Under the pieces are notes generated by a model that worked only from the letters and a program-made list of their open reading frames with translations, was not told the origin of the DNA and ran no database searches. The position numbers were made by a program, and so were the translations under genes. A stretch of DNA of 64,000 nt from Streptomyces sp. NBC_00190 (GTDB lineage Bacteria > Actinomycetota > Actinomycetes > Streptomycetales > Streptomycetaceae). Numbering within the stretch: position 1 is the first letter of the stretch; every line of letters begins with the position of its first letter. The stretch is taken from NCBI RefSeq assembly GCF_036203305.1, contig NZ_CP108131.1, forward strand, positions 1,860,001-1,924,000. The letters run 5' to 3'. Positions 48,196 through 57,003 of this stretch are shown one piece after another.

Positions 48196-49962
48196 TCAGA
48201 GGTACTGACCGGTGTTTGCCACCGTGTCGATGGAGCGTCCGGTGTCGGCGCCCTGCTTTCCGGTGACGAGGGTACGGATGAATACGATCCGCTCGCCCTT
48301 CTTTCCGGAGATTCGGGCCCAGTCGTCGGGGTTGGTGGTGTTGGGCAGGTCCTCGTTCTCCTTGAACTCGTCCACGCAGGCCTGGAGGAGGTGGGAGACG
48401 CGGAGGCCCTTCTGGTTGTGCTCGAGGAAGGCCTTGATCGCCATCTTCTTCGCACGGTCCACGATGTTCTGGATCATCGCGCCCGAGTTGAAGTCCTTGA
48501 AGTAGAGGACTTCCTTGTCGCCGTTGGCGTACGTGACCTCGAGGAAGCGGTTTTCCTCGGTTTCGGCGTACATCTGCTCGACGACGGTCTGGATCATGCT
48601 GTGGACGGTGCCGTCCGAGGATCCCTGGTGTTCGGACAGGTCGTCCGTGTGCAGGGGCAGCGAGGCCTTGAGGTACTTCGCGAAGATGTCCTTCGCGGCC
48701 TCGGCGTCCGGGCGCTCGATCTTGATCTTCACGTCGAGGCGGCCGGGCCGCAGGATGGCCGGGTCGATCATGTCCTCGCGGTTGGAGGCGCCGATGACGA
48801 TGACGTTCTCCAGGCCTTCCACGCCGTCGATCTCGGCGAGCAGCTGGGGGACGATGGTGTTCTCCACGTCCGAGCTGACGCCGGATCCGCGGGTGCGGAA
48901 GAGGGACTCCATCTCGTCGAAGAAGACGATGACGGGGGTGCCCTCGCTGGCCTTCTCGCGGGCACGCTGGAAGACGAGGCGGATGTGCCGCTCGGTCTCG
49001 CCGACGTACTTGTTGAGGAGTTCGGGGCCCTTGATGTTCAGGAAGTAGGACTTTCCGGCGGGCTGGCCGGTGACCTCGGCGACCTTCTTGGCAAGGGAGT
49101 TGGCGACGGCCTTGGCGATGAGCGTCTTGCCGCAGCCGGGGGGGCCGTAGAGCAGGATGCCCTTCGGCGGGCGCAGTTCGTGTTCCTTGAACAGGTCCGG
49201 GTAGAGGTAGGGGAGCTCGACCGCGTCGCGGATCAGCTCGATCTGGTCGCCCAGGCCGCCGATCTTGTCGTAGTCGATGTCCGGGACCTCTTCGAGGACG
49301 AGTTCTTCGACCTCGCTCTTGGGGACGACCTCGTAGACGTAGCCGGAGCGGGGTTCGAGCAGGAGGGCGTCGCCGGGGCGGATGGTGATGTCCAGGAGCG
49401 GCTCGGCGAGCCTCACCACCCTCTCCTCGTCGGTGTGCCCGACGACCAGGGCGCGCTCGCCGTCCTCGAGGATCTCCTTGAGGGTGACGATGTCCCCGGC
49501 CCGCTCGAATTCCATGGCCTCGACCACGTTGAGGGCCTCGTTGAGCATGACCTCCTGGCCGCGCCGGAGGTCTTCCGGCTCGACGCTGGGGCTGACGTTC
49601 ACGCGGAGCTTTCGGCCTCCGGTGAAGATGTCGACGGTGCCGTCCTCATTGGACTGCAGGAAGACGCCGAATCCGGCCGGCGGCTGTGCGAGCCGGTCGA
49701 CTTCTTCCTTGAGGGCGACGATCTGGTCGCGGGCCTCACGGAGGGTATTCGCGAGTCGTTCGTTCTGTGCGGAGACGCCGGCAAGATTTGTCTGCAGCTC
49801 GACGATCCGCTCTTCGAGAATCCTCGTGTGTCGCGGAGAGTCGGCGAGCTTGCGTCGCAGGACGGCGATTTCCTGCTCGAGATAGGCAACCTGGCCGGCG
49901 GGGTCCTCAGACCCTCGCCCGGGCCGGATGCCGCGGTTGATGTCGTCGTCGTGGGCTGCCAC
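48196..49962 (-). CDS. arc: Proteasome-activating AAA+ ATPase Arc (Mpa)
   Basis: 588 residues from GTG 49962, with GGAGGTGAGG before it. An N-terminal coiled coil at about 25-80 ([18 protein letters not shown]) captures Pup; two OB-fold domains follow (about 90-230). The AAA module has Walker A ([17 protein letters not shown]), Walker B ([12 protein letters not shown]) and the SRH arginine finger ([14 protein letters not shown]). The C-terminal GQYL motif docks on the alpha ring. The hexamer unfolds pupylated substrates and feeds them into PrcAB. Confidence 0.98.
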   Translation of the reverse strand: MAAHDDDINRGIRPGRGSEDPAGQVAYLEQEIAVLRRKLADSPRHTRILEERIVELQTNLAGVSAQNERLANTLREARDQIVALKEEVDRLAQPPAGFGVFLQSNEDGTVDIFTGGRKLRVNVSPSVEPEDLRRGQEVMLNEALNVVEAMEFERAGDIVTLKEILEDGERALVVGHTDEERVVRLAEPLLDITIRPGDALLLEPRSGYVYEVVPKSEVEELVLEEVPDIDYDKIGGLGDQIELIRDAVELPYLYPDLFKEHELRPPKGILLYGPPGCGKTLIAKAVANSLAKKVAEVTGQPAGKSYFLNIKGPELLNKYVGETERHIRLVFQRAREKASEGTPVIVFFDEMESLFRTRGSGVSSDVENTIVPQLLAEIDGVEGLENVIVIGASNREDMIDPAILRPGRLDVKIKIERPDAEAAKDIFAKYLKASLPLHTDDLSEHQGSSDGTVHSMIQTVVEQMYAETEENRFLEVTYANGDKEVLYFKDFNSGAMIQNIVDRAKKMAIKAFLEHNQKGLRVSHLLQACVDEFKENEDLPNTTNPDDWARISGKKGERIVFIRTLVTGKQGADTGRSIDTVANTGQYL

Positions 49963-50226
49963 GGTCCTCACCTCCTCCAAGGGGAGCTGGACGCTTCCTG
50001 ACCCTACCTGGGCTGGTGGTGATTGAAACCCCTAGATCACAAAGACGGTAGAGGTGTGTCCGATCTTCACCCTTGCGTACTCCCTCACGCCAAGGAAATA
50101 CCCACCCATCAACATCTGAAAGCGGCCGGTTGTAAGGTCGAAGTGTTCAACACCCGTCAGAGCTCGCGCGACTTGCTGCGAGTGGTGACCGGGATGGATC
50201 ACTCAGCGCAGGGAACGGCAGGAGAT

Positions 50227-50547
50227 ATGAGCGTGCAGCAGGAGGCTCCCACGGCGGGCGTCGGCGGGGCCGGCGAGCCGCTTGAGGTCTGGATCGACCA
50301 GGACCTCTGCACCGGGGACGGGATCTGCGCGCAGTACGCGCCGGAGGTGTTCGAGCTGGACATCGATGGTCTGGCGTATGTGAAGAGCCCCGAGGACGAG
50401 CTGCTGCAGGCGGCGGGGGCGACCACTCCGGTTCCGCTGACGCTGCTCCAGGACGTGGTGGACTCGGCGAAGGAATGTCCGGGTGACTGCATCCACGTAA
50501 GGCGCGTTTCGGACGGGGTGGAAGTCTTCGGCCCCGACGCCGAGTGA
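50227..50547 (+). CDS. Ferredoxin, P450-type single cluster
   Basis: About 106 residues from ATG 50227; the GTG two codons on has better spacing to GGAG. The cluster ligands are in DLCTGDGICAQYAPEVFEL and AKECPGDCIHV, the arrangement of small [3Fe-4S]/[4Fe-4S] ferredoxins that serve cytochromes P450. Acidic insert ELLQAAGATTPVPLTLLQD is a Streptomyces feature. It is divergent from arc across 264 bp (49963-50226) in which no other gene is seen. No P450 or reductase is adjacent, so its redox partner is unknown. Confidence 0.88.
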   Translation: MSVQQEAPTAGVGGAGEPLEVWIDQDLCTGDGICAQYAPEVFELDIDGLAYVKSPEDELLQAAGATTPVPLTLLQDVVDSAKECPGDCIHVRRVSDGVEVFGPDAE

Positions 50548-50551
50548 CGCT

Positions 50552-51148
50552 TCAAACACTCCTGGCGGTCGAGTCCGTCAGCTCCTGGCGGAATTTTCCG
50601 CCGCTCCAGCGCCACTTGGCGAGCTTCTTCACGTCCGGGCTGTAGCGCGGGATCGCCGGTGAGGAGTAGCCGAGGAGGGTGGTGGTGACGACTCCGTCGC
50701 TCACGGTGAGATCGGTGGCGGTCTGTCGCTGCGGGGTGTCGAGCAGGGTGGCGACGACGCGGGGGCGGGCGCCCTCGGCCCGGTCCTGGGTGAGTACGTA
50801 GATCGCGTGGGGCGGGGTGCCGGAGCCTGCGTCGCAGCGGACGGCGGCCACGGTCTCGGGGCGGCCGTCGCCGTCGAGGTCGCCCTGGGCGGTGGCGGTG
50901 ACGGCCTGCGGGGCGCCTTTGCAGTCGAGGGGGTAGGTGACCGCCGCGGCGTCGGGGGCGGTGGCCTGCGGGCCGTTCGCGGCGGGGACGGCGGTGTCCA
51001 CGGGGGTTCCGGTGGCCGGCTGGACGAGTCCCGCGGTGGCTATGACGGCGGCCATGGCGGTGGCCGTGGCGAGCCAGTGGAGGGGTGCGGCGTGGCTGTG
51101 CGCCAGGGTTTCCACATTGGGCGCGAGCTCGGCGGGGCTGTGCGGCAC
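50552..51148 (-). CDS. Membrane-anchored or secreted protein of unknown function
   Basis: 198 residues from GTG 51148, AGGAGA nine bases upstream; a longer frame reaches 51199. One hydrophobic segment at about 28-50 (WLATATAMAAVIATAGLV) is an uncleaved anchor or signal. The exposed part contains TAQGDLDGDGRPETVAAVRC, an FG-GAP-like calcium-binding repeat, and two Cys that may pair. The end KLAKWRWSGGKFRQ resembles beta-propeller/VCBS edge strands. It converges on the ferredoxin gene with four bases between the stops. Confidence 0.75.
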   Translation of the reverse strand: MPHSPAELAPNVETLAHSHAAPLHWLATATAMAAVIATAGLVQPATGTPVDTAVPAANGPQATAPDAAAVTYPLDCKGAPQAVTATAQGDLDGDGRPETVAAVRCDAGSGTPPHAIYVLTQDRAEGARPRVVATLLDTPQRQTATDLTVSDGVVTTTLLGYSSPAIPRYSPDVKKLAKWRWSGGKFRQELTDSTARSV

Positions 51149-51272
51149 GCGGGGTGTCTCCTGTGCGAAGGGTGACGGGGAGCCAGCATCGTGCCACACC
51201 TCACACTGAGGTGGAACGACCGGGTCCGGGGCGGCCGGATCGGAGGCGCCGACAGCGGGGCGGGGCTTGGCT

Positions 51273-51286
51273 GTTGTCGCGACAAC
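51273..51286. promoter_or_regulatory. Perfect 14-bp palindrome, candidate operator
   Basis: GTTGTCGCGACAAC is fully self-complementary, located 125 bp before the secreted-protein gene and beside the trmI terminator. I do not recognise it as a known Streptomyces operator. Confidence 0.5.
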
Positions 51287-51289
51287 GAA

Positions 51290-51343
51290 AAGGCGCTGTG
51301 GCGTAGTTCCCGGTTTGTCCGGGGAACTACGCCACAGCGCCTT
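51290..51343 (-). terminator. trmI terminator with 22-bp perfect stem
   Basis: Arms 51290-51311 and 51322-51343 are exactly complementary with a 10-nt loop. It lies 26 bp after the trmI stop and is the longest perfect hairpin noticed here. Confidence 0.9.
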
Positions 51344-51368
51344 CGTGTTGGGTGGGTCCGGCGGGTGG

Positions 51369-52265
51369 CTACGCGGAGCGGTCGCTGCCGGGGCCGTCGT
51401 AGTCCTCGCCGTAGGCGCCCTTGGAGGGGCGGCGGCGGCGCAGCGGGGGCTCGACGCCGTCCGCGAGGCGGCGGGCGGTGACGAGGAAGCCGGTGTGGCC
51501 GATCATCCGGTGGTCGGGGCGGACTGCCAGGCCCTCGACGTGCCAGTTACGGATCATCGATTCCCAGGGCTGCGGTTCGGCGTAGCAGCCGAACTCGCGG
51601 ATGGATTCGACGGTCCGGGCGAGCTGGGTGGTGGTGGCCACGTAGCAGCAGAGGATGCCGCCGGGGACGAGGGCCTTGGAGACGGCCTCCAGGCATTCCC
51701 AGGGGGCGAGCATGTCGAGGATCACGCGGTCGACGTCGGTGTCGGACAGGTTGTCCTGGAGGTCGCCGACGGTCAGCTGCCACGCGGGGTGCGGGCCGCC
51801 GAAGTAGCGTTCGACGTTGGCGGTGGCGATCTCGGCGAAGTCCGCGCGGCGCTCGTAGCTGTGGAGCATGCCCTGGTCGCCGATGGCGCGCAGCAGGAAG
51901 CTGCTCAGGGAGCCGGATCCGACGCCTGCCTCGACGACGCGGGCGCCGGGGAAGATGTCGGCGAAGGCCAGGATCTGGCCTGCGTCCTTGGGGTAGACCA
52001 CGGCGGCACCGCGGGGCATGGACAGGACATAGTCGGGGAGCAGGGGGCGCAGCGCGAGGTACGCGACGTTGCCCGTGGTGCGGACAACACTGCCCTCGGG
52101 AGCACCGATCAGCTCGTCGTGCGGGAAGGAACCCTTGTGGGTGTGGAAATTCTTCCCGGCTTCGAGCGTGAACGTGTAGTGGCGGCCCTTGGGGTCGGTG
52201 AGCTGAACCTGGTCCCCGACCTCGAAGGGCCCGCGTCGGCGGGCGGCACCGGTCGGTTCGGACAT
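51369..52265 (-). CDS. trmI: tRNA (adenine-58-N1)-methyltransferase TrmI
   Basis: 298 residues. After an N-terminal beta domain (RGPFEVGDQVQLTDPKGRHY), the Rossmann-fold core has the SAM motif RVVEAGVGSGSLSSFLLRAI and DRVILDMLAPWECLEAV, which matches bacterial TrmI. It methylates A58 in the T-loop of tRNAs. Actinobacterial TrmI often lies upstream of arc and the pup locus, as here. The site-2 protease gene lies 18 bp upstream in the same direction. Confidence 0.95.
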   Translation of the reverse strand: MSEPTGAARRRGPFEVGDQVQLTDPKGRHYTFTLEAGKNFHTHKGSFPHDELIGAPEGSVVRTTGNVAYLALRPLLPDYVLSMPRGAAVVYPKDAGQILAFADIFPGARVVEAGVGSGSLSSFLLRAIGDQGMLHSYERRADFAEIATANVERYFGGPHPAWQLTVGDLQDNLSDTDVDRVILDMLAPWECLEAVSKALVPGGILCCYVATTTQLARTVESIREFGCYAEPQPWESMIRNWHVEGLAVRPDHRMIGHTGFLVTARRLADGVEPPLRRRRPSKGAYGEDYDGPGSDRSA

Positions 52266-52283
52266 GTGACCAGTGTATTGGCT

Positions 52284-53483
52284 TCAGGACTGGGGCCGCG
52301 CCATGGCCTTCACGAAGGCTCTTTCGACGTCGAGGGTGGACAGCACCCCGTAGATCTCGCCGCCGGGTTCGAGGACGAGGTATTCGGTGGCGGGGTTGGT
52401 GCGGAGGTGGTCGAGGAGTTCTTCGCCGGTGAGGTCCGCTGAAACCTTCATGCCGTCGGTGAGGTCGCGGGCGAGGGTGCTGACGGCGACCCAGGGGCGG
52501 CGGTGTTCGGGGACGCCGACGATGGAGGCTTCGCGGACGATGGAGGTGGGGTCTCCGTGGCCGTCGACGATCACGATGGCGCGGGCGCCGGCTTCGGTGG
52601 CGCGGCGCAGGGCTTCGGAGAGGGGGGTGGTGTTCTCGACGGGGATGGCGCGCCGGGTGAGGGTGCGGGCCTTGAGTTCGGGGAGGTGTTCGCGCAGACG
52701 GGCCAGGCGCAGGCTGTTGCCGGCGCCGGTCCAGATGATCGCGGCGAGGATGGCGGCGAGCAGGGCGTCCATGACGGTGTCCATGCCGTCGATTTCGGTG
52801 CTGCGGTTGCCGACGGCTCCGGTGTGGGTGAGGAGCGGCAGGCCGAGGAGGACGGCGACGGCGAGGCCGCGGCCGATCCAGGCGGCGGCGATGGTGCCGG
52901 TCATGGGTTTGCCGGTGATGCCCCAGATGACGGCGCGGAGCATGCGGCCGCCGTCGAGGGGAAGGCCGGGGAGCAGGTTGAAGGCGGCGACGAGCAGGTT
53001 GGAGATCATCAGGCCGGCGAGGAGGACGCCGGGGACGGTGGCGGGGTCGACGGCCTGCATGCCGAGGTAGAAGGCTCCGGCGAGGAGGAGGGAGAGGAGG
53101 GGTCCGACGAAGGCGAGGACGAATTCGCGGCCGGGGGTCTCGGATTCCTTCTCGATCTCGGAGACGCCGCCGAAGAACTGGAGCTGGATGCGGCGCACGG
53201 GGAGTTTGAAGCGGAGAGCGGCGACGGTGTGGGCGAGTTCGTGGACGAGTACGGAGGCGTAGAAGGCGATGGCGAAGAAGAGGGAGACGAGGTAGCGGGC
53301 GGGGCCGAGGTCCGGGAGGACGCGGTCGAGCTGGTCGCCGAAGACCCAGGTGATGAGGGCGGCGACGAGGAACCAGCTGGGCGAGACGTAGACGGGTACG
53401 CCGAAGGGGCGGCCCATGAGGAGTCCGCCGCCCGGGCCGGAGCGCCGGTCTCCGCGCTCGCCGGTTTCGTCGGTGTCTGCCAC
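52284..53483 (-). CDS. Site-2 protease (M50) with CBS domains
   Basis: 399 residues from GTG 53483 with GAAGGAAAG upstream. The intramembrane zinc site is ASVLVHELAHTVAALRF (HExxH) and AFNLLPGLPLDGGRMLRAVI (N-x-x-P ... D). At least four membrane helices are visible. Two CBS repeats, about 270-395, form a regulatory C-terminus (VENTTPLSEALRRATEAGAR and ADLTGEELLDHLRTN). Such S2P enzymes cut membrane-bound anti-sigma factors or signal peptides. No anti-sigma gene is adjacent. It is divergent from the RecB-like nuclease. Confidence 0.94.
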   Translation of the reverse strand: MADTDETGERGDRRSGPGGGLLMGRPFGVPVYVSPSWFLVAALITWVFGDQLDRVLPDLGPARYLVSLFFAIAFYASVLVHELAHTVAALRFKLPVRRIQLQFFGGVSEIEKESETPGREFVLAFVGPLLSLLLAGAFYLGMQAVDPATVPGVLLAGLMISNLLVAAFNLLPGLPLDGGRMLRAVIWGITGKPMTGTIAAAWIGRGLAVAVLLGLPLLTHTGAVGNRSTEIDGMDTVMDALLAAILAAIIWTGAGNSLRLARLREHLPELKARTLTRRAIPVENTTPLSEALRRATEAGARAIVIVDGHGDPTSIVREASIVGVPEHRRPWVAVSTLARDLTDGMKVSADLTGEELLDHLRTNPATEYLVLEPGGEIYGVLSTLDVERAFVKAMARPQS

Positions 53484-53650
53484 GGCTTTCCTTCGTTCTG
53501 GGGGGTTTCCGGGGTGGGGGTCCGGGGGTTTGTGGTGCGTGCGTCGTAATGGTGGTGTAGCGGGGTGTGATGTACCGATCATGCAGTGCGAGGTGCCTTT
53601 GCGTCGATGGTATGCGCGTGCTGTCGGTCGCGGGTCGTAGGGTTTTACGC

Positions 53651-54535
53651 ATGACGACGAGCCCCGGTGACGGTCCGGCTGACGTGGTGCCCAGTGCCGT
53701 GGCGCCTTCTTCCCTTTCCCCTTCTCGGGCGAGCGATTTCATGCAGTGCCCGTTGCTGTACCGGTTCCGGGTGATCGACAGGCTGCCGGAGAAGCCCAGT
53801 GCCGCGGCTACCCGCGGGACGCTGGTGCATGCGGTGCTGGAGCGGCTCTTCGATCATCCGGCCGAGGAGCGGACGGCGCCGCGGGCGAAGGCGTTGATCC
53901 CGGGGCAGTGGGACCGGTTGCTGGAGGCGAAGCCGGAGCTGACGGAGCTGTTCCCGGAGGGTGACGAGGGGGCGGGGCTGGCGCGGTGGCTGACGGAGGC
54001 CGAGGCGTTGGTGGAGCGGTGGTTCACGTTGGAGGACCCGACGCGGCTGGAGCCGGTGGAGCGGGAGTTCTTCGTGGAGACGGAGCTGGAGTCGGGGCTG
54101 CGGCTGCGCGGGATCATCGACCGGGTGGATGTCGCGCCGACGGGTGAGGTGCGGATCGTCGACTACAAGACGGGGAAGGCGCCGCGGCCGGAGTATGCCG
54201 AGGGTGCGCTGTTCCAGATGAAGTTCTACGCGCTGGTGGTGTGGCGGCTGAAGCAGGTGGTGCCGCGGCGGCTGCAGCTGGTGTATCTGGGCAGCGGGGA
54301 CGTGCTGACGTACGACCCGGTGGTCGCGGATCTGGAGCGGGTGGAGCGCAAGCTGCTCGCGCTGTGGGAGGCGATCTCGGAGGCGACGGAGACGGGTGAG
54401 TGGCGGCCGCGGCCGACGAAGCTGTGCGGTTGGTGTGATCACCGGGCGGTGTGTCCGGAGTTCGGCGGGACTCCGCCGGTGTATCCGCTGTCGGTTCCGC
54501 CGCGGGGCGGGGCGGTCGGCCCGGCGGATTCCTGA
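53651..54535 (+). CDS. RecB-family (PD-(D/E)XK) nuclease with probable Fe-S cluster
   Basis: 294 residues from ATG 53651. The nuclease core shows SPSRASDFMQCPLLYRFRVI, GTLVHAVLERLFDHP, LRGIIDRVDVAPTGEVRIVDYKTGK (D ... DYK) and the QMKFYALVVWR helix. Four Cys, one in FMQCPLLYR and three in KLCGWCDHRAVCPEFG, form the AddB/Cas4-like [4Fe-4S] fold. It acts on DNA ends; there is no helicase domain, so it may work alone or with a helicase encoded elsewhere. The gene is next to TrmI-S2P in many Streptomyces by recollection. Confidence 0.92.
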   Translation: MTTSPGDGPADVVPSAVAPSSLSPSRASDFMQCPLLYRFRVIDRLPEKPSAAATRGTLVHAVLERLFDHPAEERTAPRAKALIPGQWDRLLEAKPELTELFPEGDEGAGLARWLTEAEALVERWFTLEDPTRLEPVEREFFVETELESGLRLRGIIDRVDVAPTGEVRIVDYKTGKAPRPEYAEGALFQMKFYALVVWRLKQVVPRRLQLVYLGSGDVLTYDPVVADLERVERKLLALWEAISEATETGEWRPRPTKLCGWCDHRAVCPEFGGTPPVYPLSVPPRGGAVGPADS

Positions 54536-54597
54536 TCGTCGGGCCAGGGCAGAATGGGCGGGCCCGCCGAGACGTCCGATGAATACGAGGTAGTTCC

Positions 54598-55269
54598 GTG
54601 GCGATCCGCGTCCTACTGGTCGACGACCAGCCGCTGCTGCGCACCGGTTTCCGGATGATCCTGGAGGCGGAGGGGGATCTGGCGGTGGTCGGCGAGGCCG
54701 GGGACGGTCTGCAGGCGCTGGACCAGGTGCGTGCGCTGCAGCCGGACGTGGTGCTGATGGACATCCGGATGCCGCGGATGGACGGGGTGGAGGCCACGCG
54801 GCAGATCACGGGTCCGGGCCGGGACGGTCCGGCGAAGGTGCTCGTGCTGACGACGTTCGATCTGGACGAGTACGTGGTGGAGGCGCTGCGGGCGGGGGCG
54901 AGCGGTTTCCTGCTGAAGGATGCGCCGGCCAATGAGCTGGTGCAGGCGATCCGGGTGGTGGCGGCGGGTGAGGCGATGCTGGCGCCGAGCATCACGCGGC
55001 GGCTGCTGGACAAGTACGCGGGGCATCTGCCGTCGGGTGAGGACAGTGTGCCGGACGCGCTGGGGACGCTGACGGAGCGTGAGGTCGAGGTGTTGAAGCT
55101 GGTGGCCCGGGGTCTGTCGAACGCGGAGATCGCGGCGGACCTGTTCGTGAGCGAGACCACGGTGAAGACGCATGTGGGGCACGTGCTGACGAAGCTGGGT
55201 CTGCGGGACCGGGTCCAGGCCGCGGTGTACGCGTACGAGAGCGGGCTGGTGCGGCCGGGCGCCCAGTAG
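54598..55269 (+). CDS. NarL/LuxR-type response regulator (orphan)
   Basis: 223 residues from GTG 54598. The receiver domain has the acidic pair VDDQPLLR, phosphorylation Asp in PDVVLMDIRMPRMDGV, Thr in VLVLTTFDLDEYVV and Lys in FLLKDAP. The LuxR HTH is LTEREVEVLKLVARGLSNAEI, near 150-215. No histidine kinase gene is next to it, so its cognate kinase may be elsewhere or it may be regulated otherwise. It follows RecB by 62 bp and may have its own promoter. A strong terminator follows. Confidence 0.93.
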   Translation: MAIRVLLVDDQPLLRTGFRMILEAEGDLAVVGEAGDGLQALDQVRALQPDVVLMDIRMPRMDGVEATRQITGPGRDGPAKVLVLTTFDLDEYVVEALRAGASGFLLKDAPANELVQAIRVVAAGEAMLAPSITRRLLDKYAGHLPSGEDSVPDALGTLTEREVEVLKLVARGLSNAEIAADLFVSETTVKTHVGHVLTKLGLRDRVQAAVYAYESGLVRPGAQ

Positions 55270-55283
55270 GGCGGCCCGAGGGG

Positions 55284-55338
55284 CGTACGGGAACGGGCCG
55301 GCAGCCGCGTGACGCGGTTGCCGGCCCGTTGCCGTACG
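55284..55338. terminator. Long bidirectional terminator
   Basis: CGTACGG/CCGTACG, ACGGGCCGGCA/TGCCGGCCCGT and CCGCG/CGCGG pair in turn around a TGA loop, with small mismatches between the segments. It lies between convergent stops at 55269 and 55346. Confidence 0.85.
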
Positions 55339-55345
55339 GGGTGGG

Positions 55346-56932
55346 TCAGCCCTTGCTGATCTCCCAGAAGCGGAAGACGGTCGAGGCGTCGAGGGACCAC
55401 TGCAGGCCGGTCACGTTGGTGCGGGAGACGGCGTACTGCTTGCCCTGCCAGAGCGGGAGGATCGGGATGTCCTCGGCGACGATCTCCTGGAGCCGGTTGT
55501 AGTCCGGGTTGGCCGCGGTGCGGTCGGACTTCGCGGAGGTCGACGGGATGATCGTCCCGGTGATCTCCTTGTTGTCGTAGTTGTTGCTCAGGACGCTGTC
55601 CGGGCCGAAGAACGGCTGGGTGAAGTTGTCGGCGTCCGGGTAGTCCGGGACCCAGCCCTTCACGTAGACGCCGTACTTGCCGTCCTGGATGTCCTTCTCG
55701 TACTGGTCGTACTCGACGGACTTCATCTCGGCCTCGAAGAGGCCGCTGTCGTTGAGCTGCTTGGCGATGACCTGGAACTGCTGGTCGGTGGAGGGGCCGT
55801 AGCGGGACGGGGTGGAGTACAGGGTGATCTTGACCTTGCCGTTGATGCCGGCGGCCTTGAGGACGGCCTTGGCCTTCTCCACCTGCGGGCTGCCGCCGTA
55901 GCGGTCGAAGAAGGGGGTGGTGTGTCCGGCGATGCCGGCGGGCACGATCGAGTAGAGCGGGGTGGCGGTGCCCGCGTACACGTCCTTGACGAGGGCTTCG
56001 CGGTCCACGAGGTAGGCGATGGCCTTGCGGACGGGGAGCTTGCCGGCGACGGGGTCGCTCATGTTGAAGACCATGTGCTCGACCTCGGCGCCGGTGCCCT
56101 GGACGACGTCGACCTTGTTGTCGCCGGTCTTGACGGCGGCGAGGGCGGCGATGTCCTTGGCGGCCAGGCCGCGGAAGGCGAAGTCGACGTCGCCGCTTTC
56201 GAGGACGGTCTTGAGGGCGGTCTGGTCGCCGTTGAAGAACTTCAGGGTCACACCGGTGTTCTTGGCCTTGGCCTTGCCGGTGTAGGAGTCGTTGACCGAG
56301 AAGCTGGCGCTCTTGTCGTTGAAGGCGTCCAGCTTGTAGACGCCGGAGCCGACGGCCTTGTTGTCGGTGCGGAGCTTGTCGGCCGGGTACTCGGCGTGGT
56401 CGACGATGGCGCCCGCACCCGAGGCGATCTTGCTCGGGAAGGTCGCGTCGGACGTCTTGAGGCGGAAGACGACGGTCTTGTCGTCGGGCGCGTCGATGCC
56501 GGCGATCGACGCGAGCATCACGGCCGGGCCGTTCTCGTCGTTGATCTTCAGCGTGCGCTCGAAGGAGTACTTGACGTCCTTCGAGGTCAGGCTGTGGCCG
56601 TTGCTGAACTTCAGGCCGGCGCGCAGGGTGCACTTGTACACCTTGCTGTCGCCGCCCTCGAAGTTGCAGGCCTGGGCGGCGTCGGGCTCCGGCGTCGTGC
56701 CGCCCTTGGGGAAGCTCAGCAGCGACTGGAAGACGTTGTTGAAGAGCAGCCAGGAGCCGGGGTCGTAGCCCGACGCGGGGTCGGTGGACTTCACCTTGTC
56801 GGATATGCCCATGACCACGCCCTTGCCGTTGCCGGCTTCGGAGCTGCCATCGGTCGATCCGCAACCGCTGAGCAGCGCGGCGGCGGTGGCTGCGCCGAGC
56901 GGGGCTGCCAGCCACTGGTTACGTCGATTCAC
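55346..56932 (-). CDS. ABC transporter substrate-binding lipoprotein (family 5)
   Basis: 528 residues from GTG 56932 with AAGGA upstream. The lipobox LLSGC places acylated Cys24. The SBP_bac_5 signatures are KVKSTDPASGYDPGSWLLFN and TLRAGLKFSNGHSLTSKDVKYSFER, and the C-terminal LPLWQGKQYAVSR. Family members bind oligopeptides, dipeptides or nickel outside the cell. A paralogue lies immediately upstream, but no permease or ATPase gene is in the window on either side. It could donate to a remote Opp/Dpp permease or act as a sensor. Confidence 0.93.
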   Translation of the reverse strand: MNRRNQWLAAPLGAATAAALLSGCGSTDGSSEAGNGKGVVMGISDKVKSTDPASGYDPGSWLLFNNVFQSLLSFPKGGTTPEPDAAQACNFEGGDSKVYKCTLRAGLKFSNGHSLTSKDVKYSFERTLKINDENGPAVMLASIAGIDAPDDKTVVFRLKTSDATFPSKIASGAGAIVDHAEYPADKLRTDNKAVGSGVYKLDAFNDKSASFSVNDSYTGKAKAKNTGVTLKFFNGDQTALKTVLESGDVDFAFRGLAAKDIAALAAVKTGDNKVDVVQGTGAEVEHMVFNMSDPVAGKLPVRKAIAYLVDREALVKDVYAGTATPLYSIVPAGIAGHTTPFFDRYGGSPQVEKAKAVLKAAGINGKVKITLYSTPSRYGPSTDQQFQVIAKQLNDSGLFEAEMKSVEYDQYEKDIQDGKYGVYVKGWVPDYPDADNFTQPFFGPDSVLSNNYDNKEITGTIIPSTSAKSDRTAANPDYNRLQEIVAEDIPILPLWQGKQYAVSRTNVTGLQWSLDASTVFRFWEISKG

Positions 56933-57003
56933 GCGAACGTCCTTCACAGTCGAACTGTTTCGTTGCTCCGGCCCGCGACACCCGCTGCCGGTCTTTGCCT
57001 TGC

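Noticed and set aside
53651..54535. CRISPR Cas4
   Set aside because: The Cys and nuclease pattern resembles Cas4, but no cas genes or repeats exist nearby and the protein is a common actinobacterial RecB-family nuclease.
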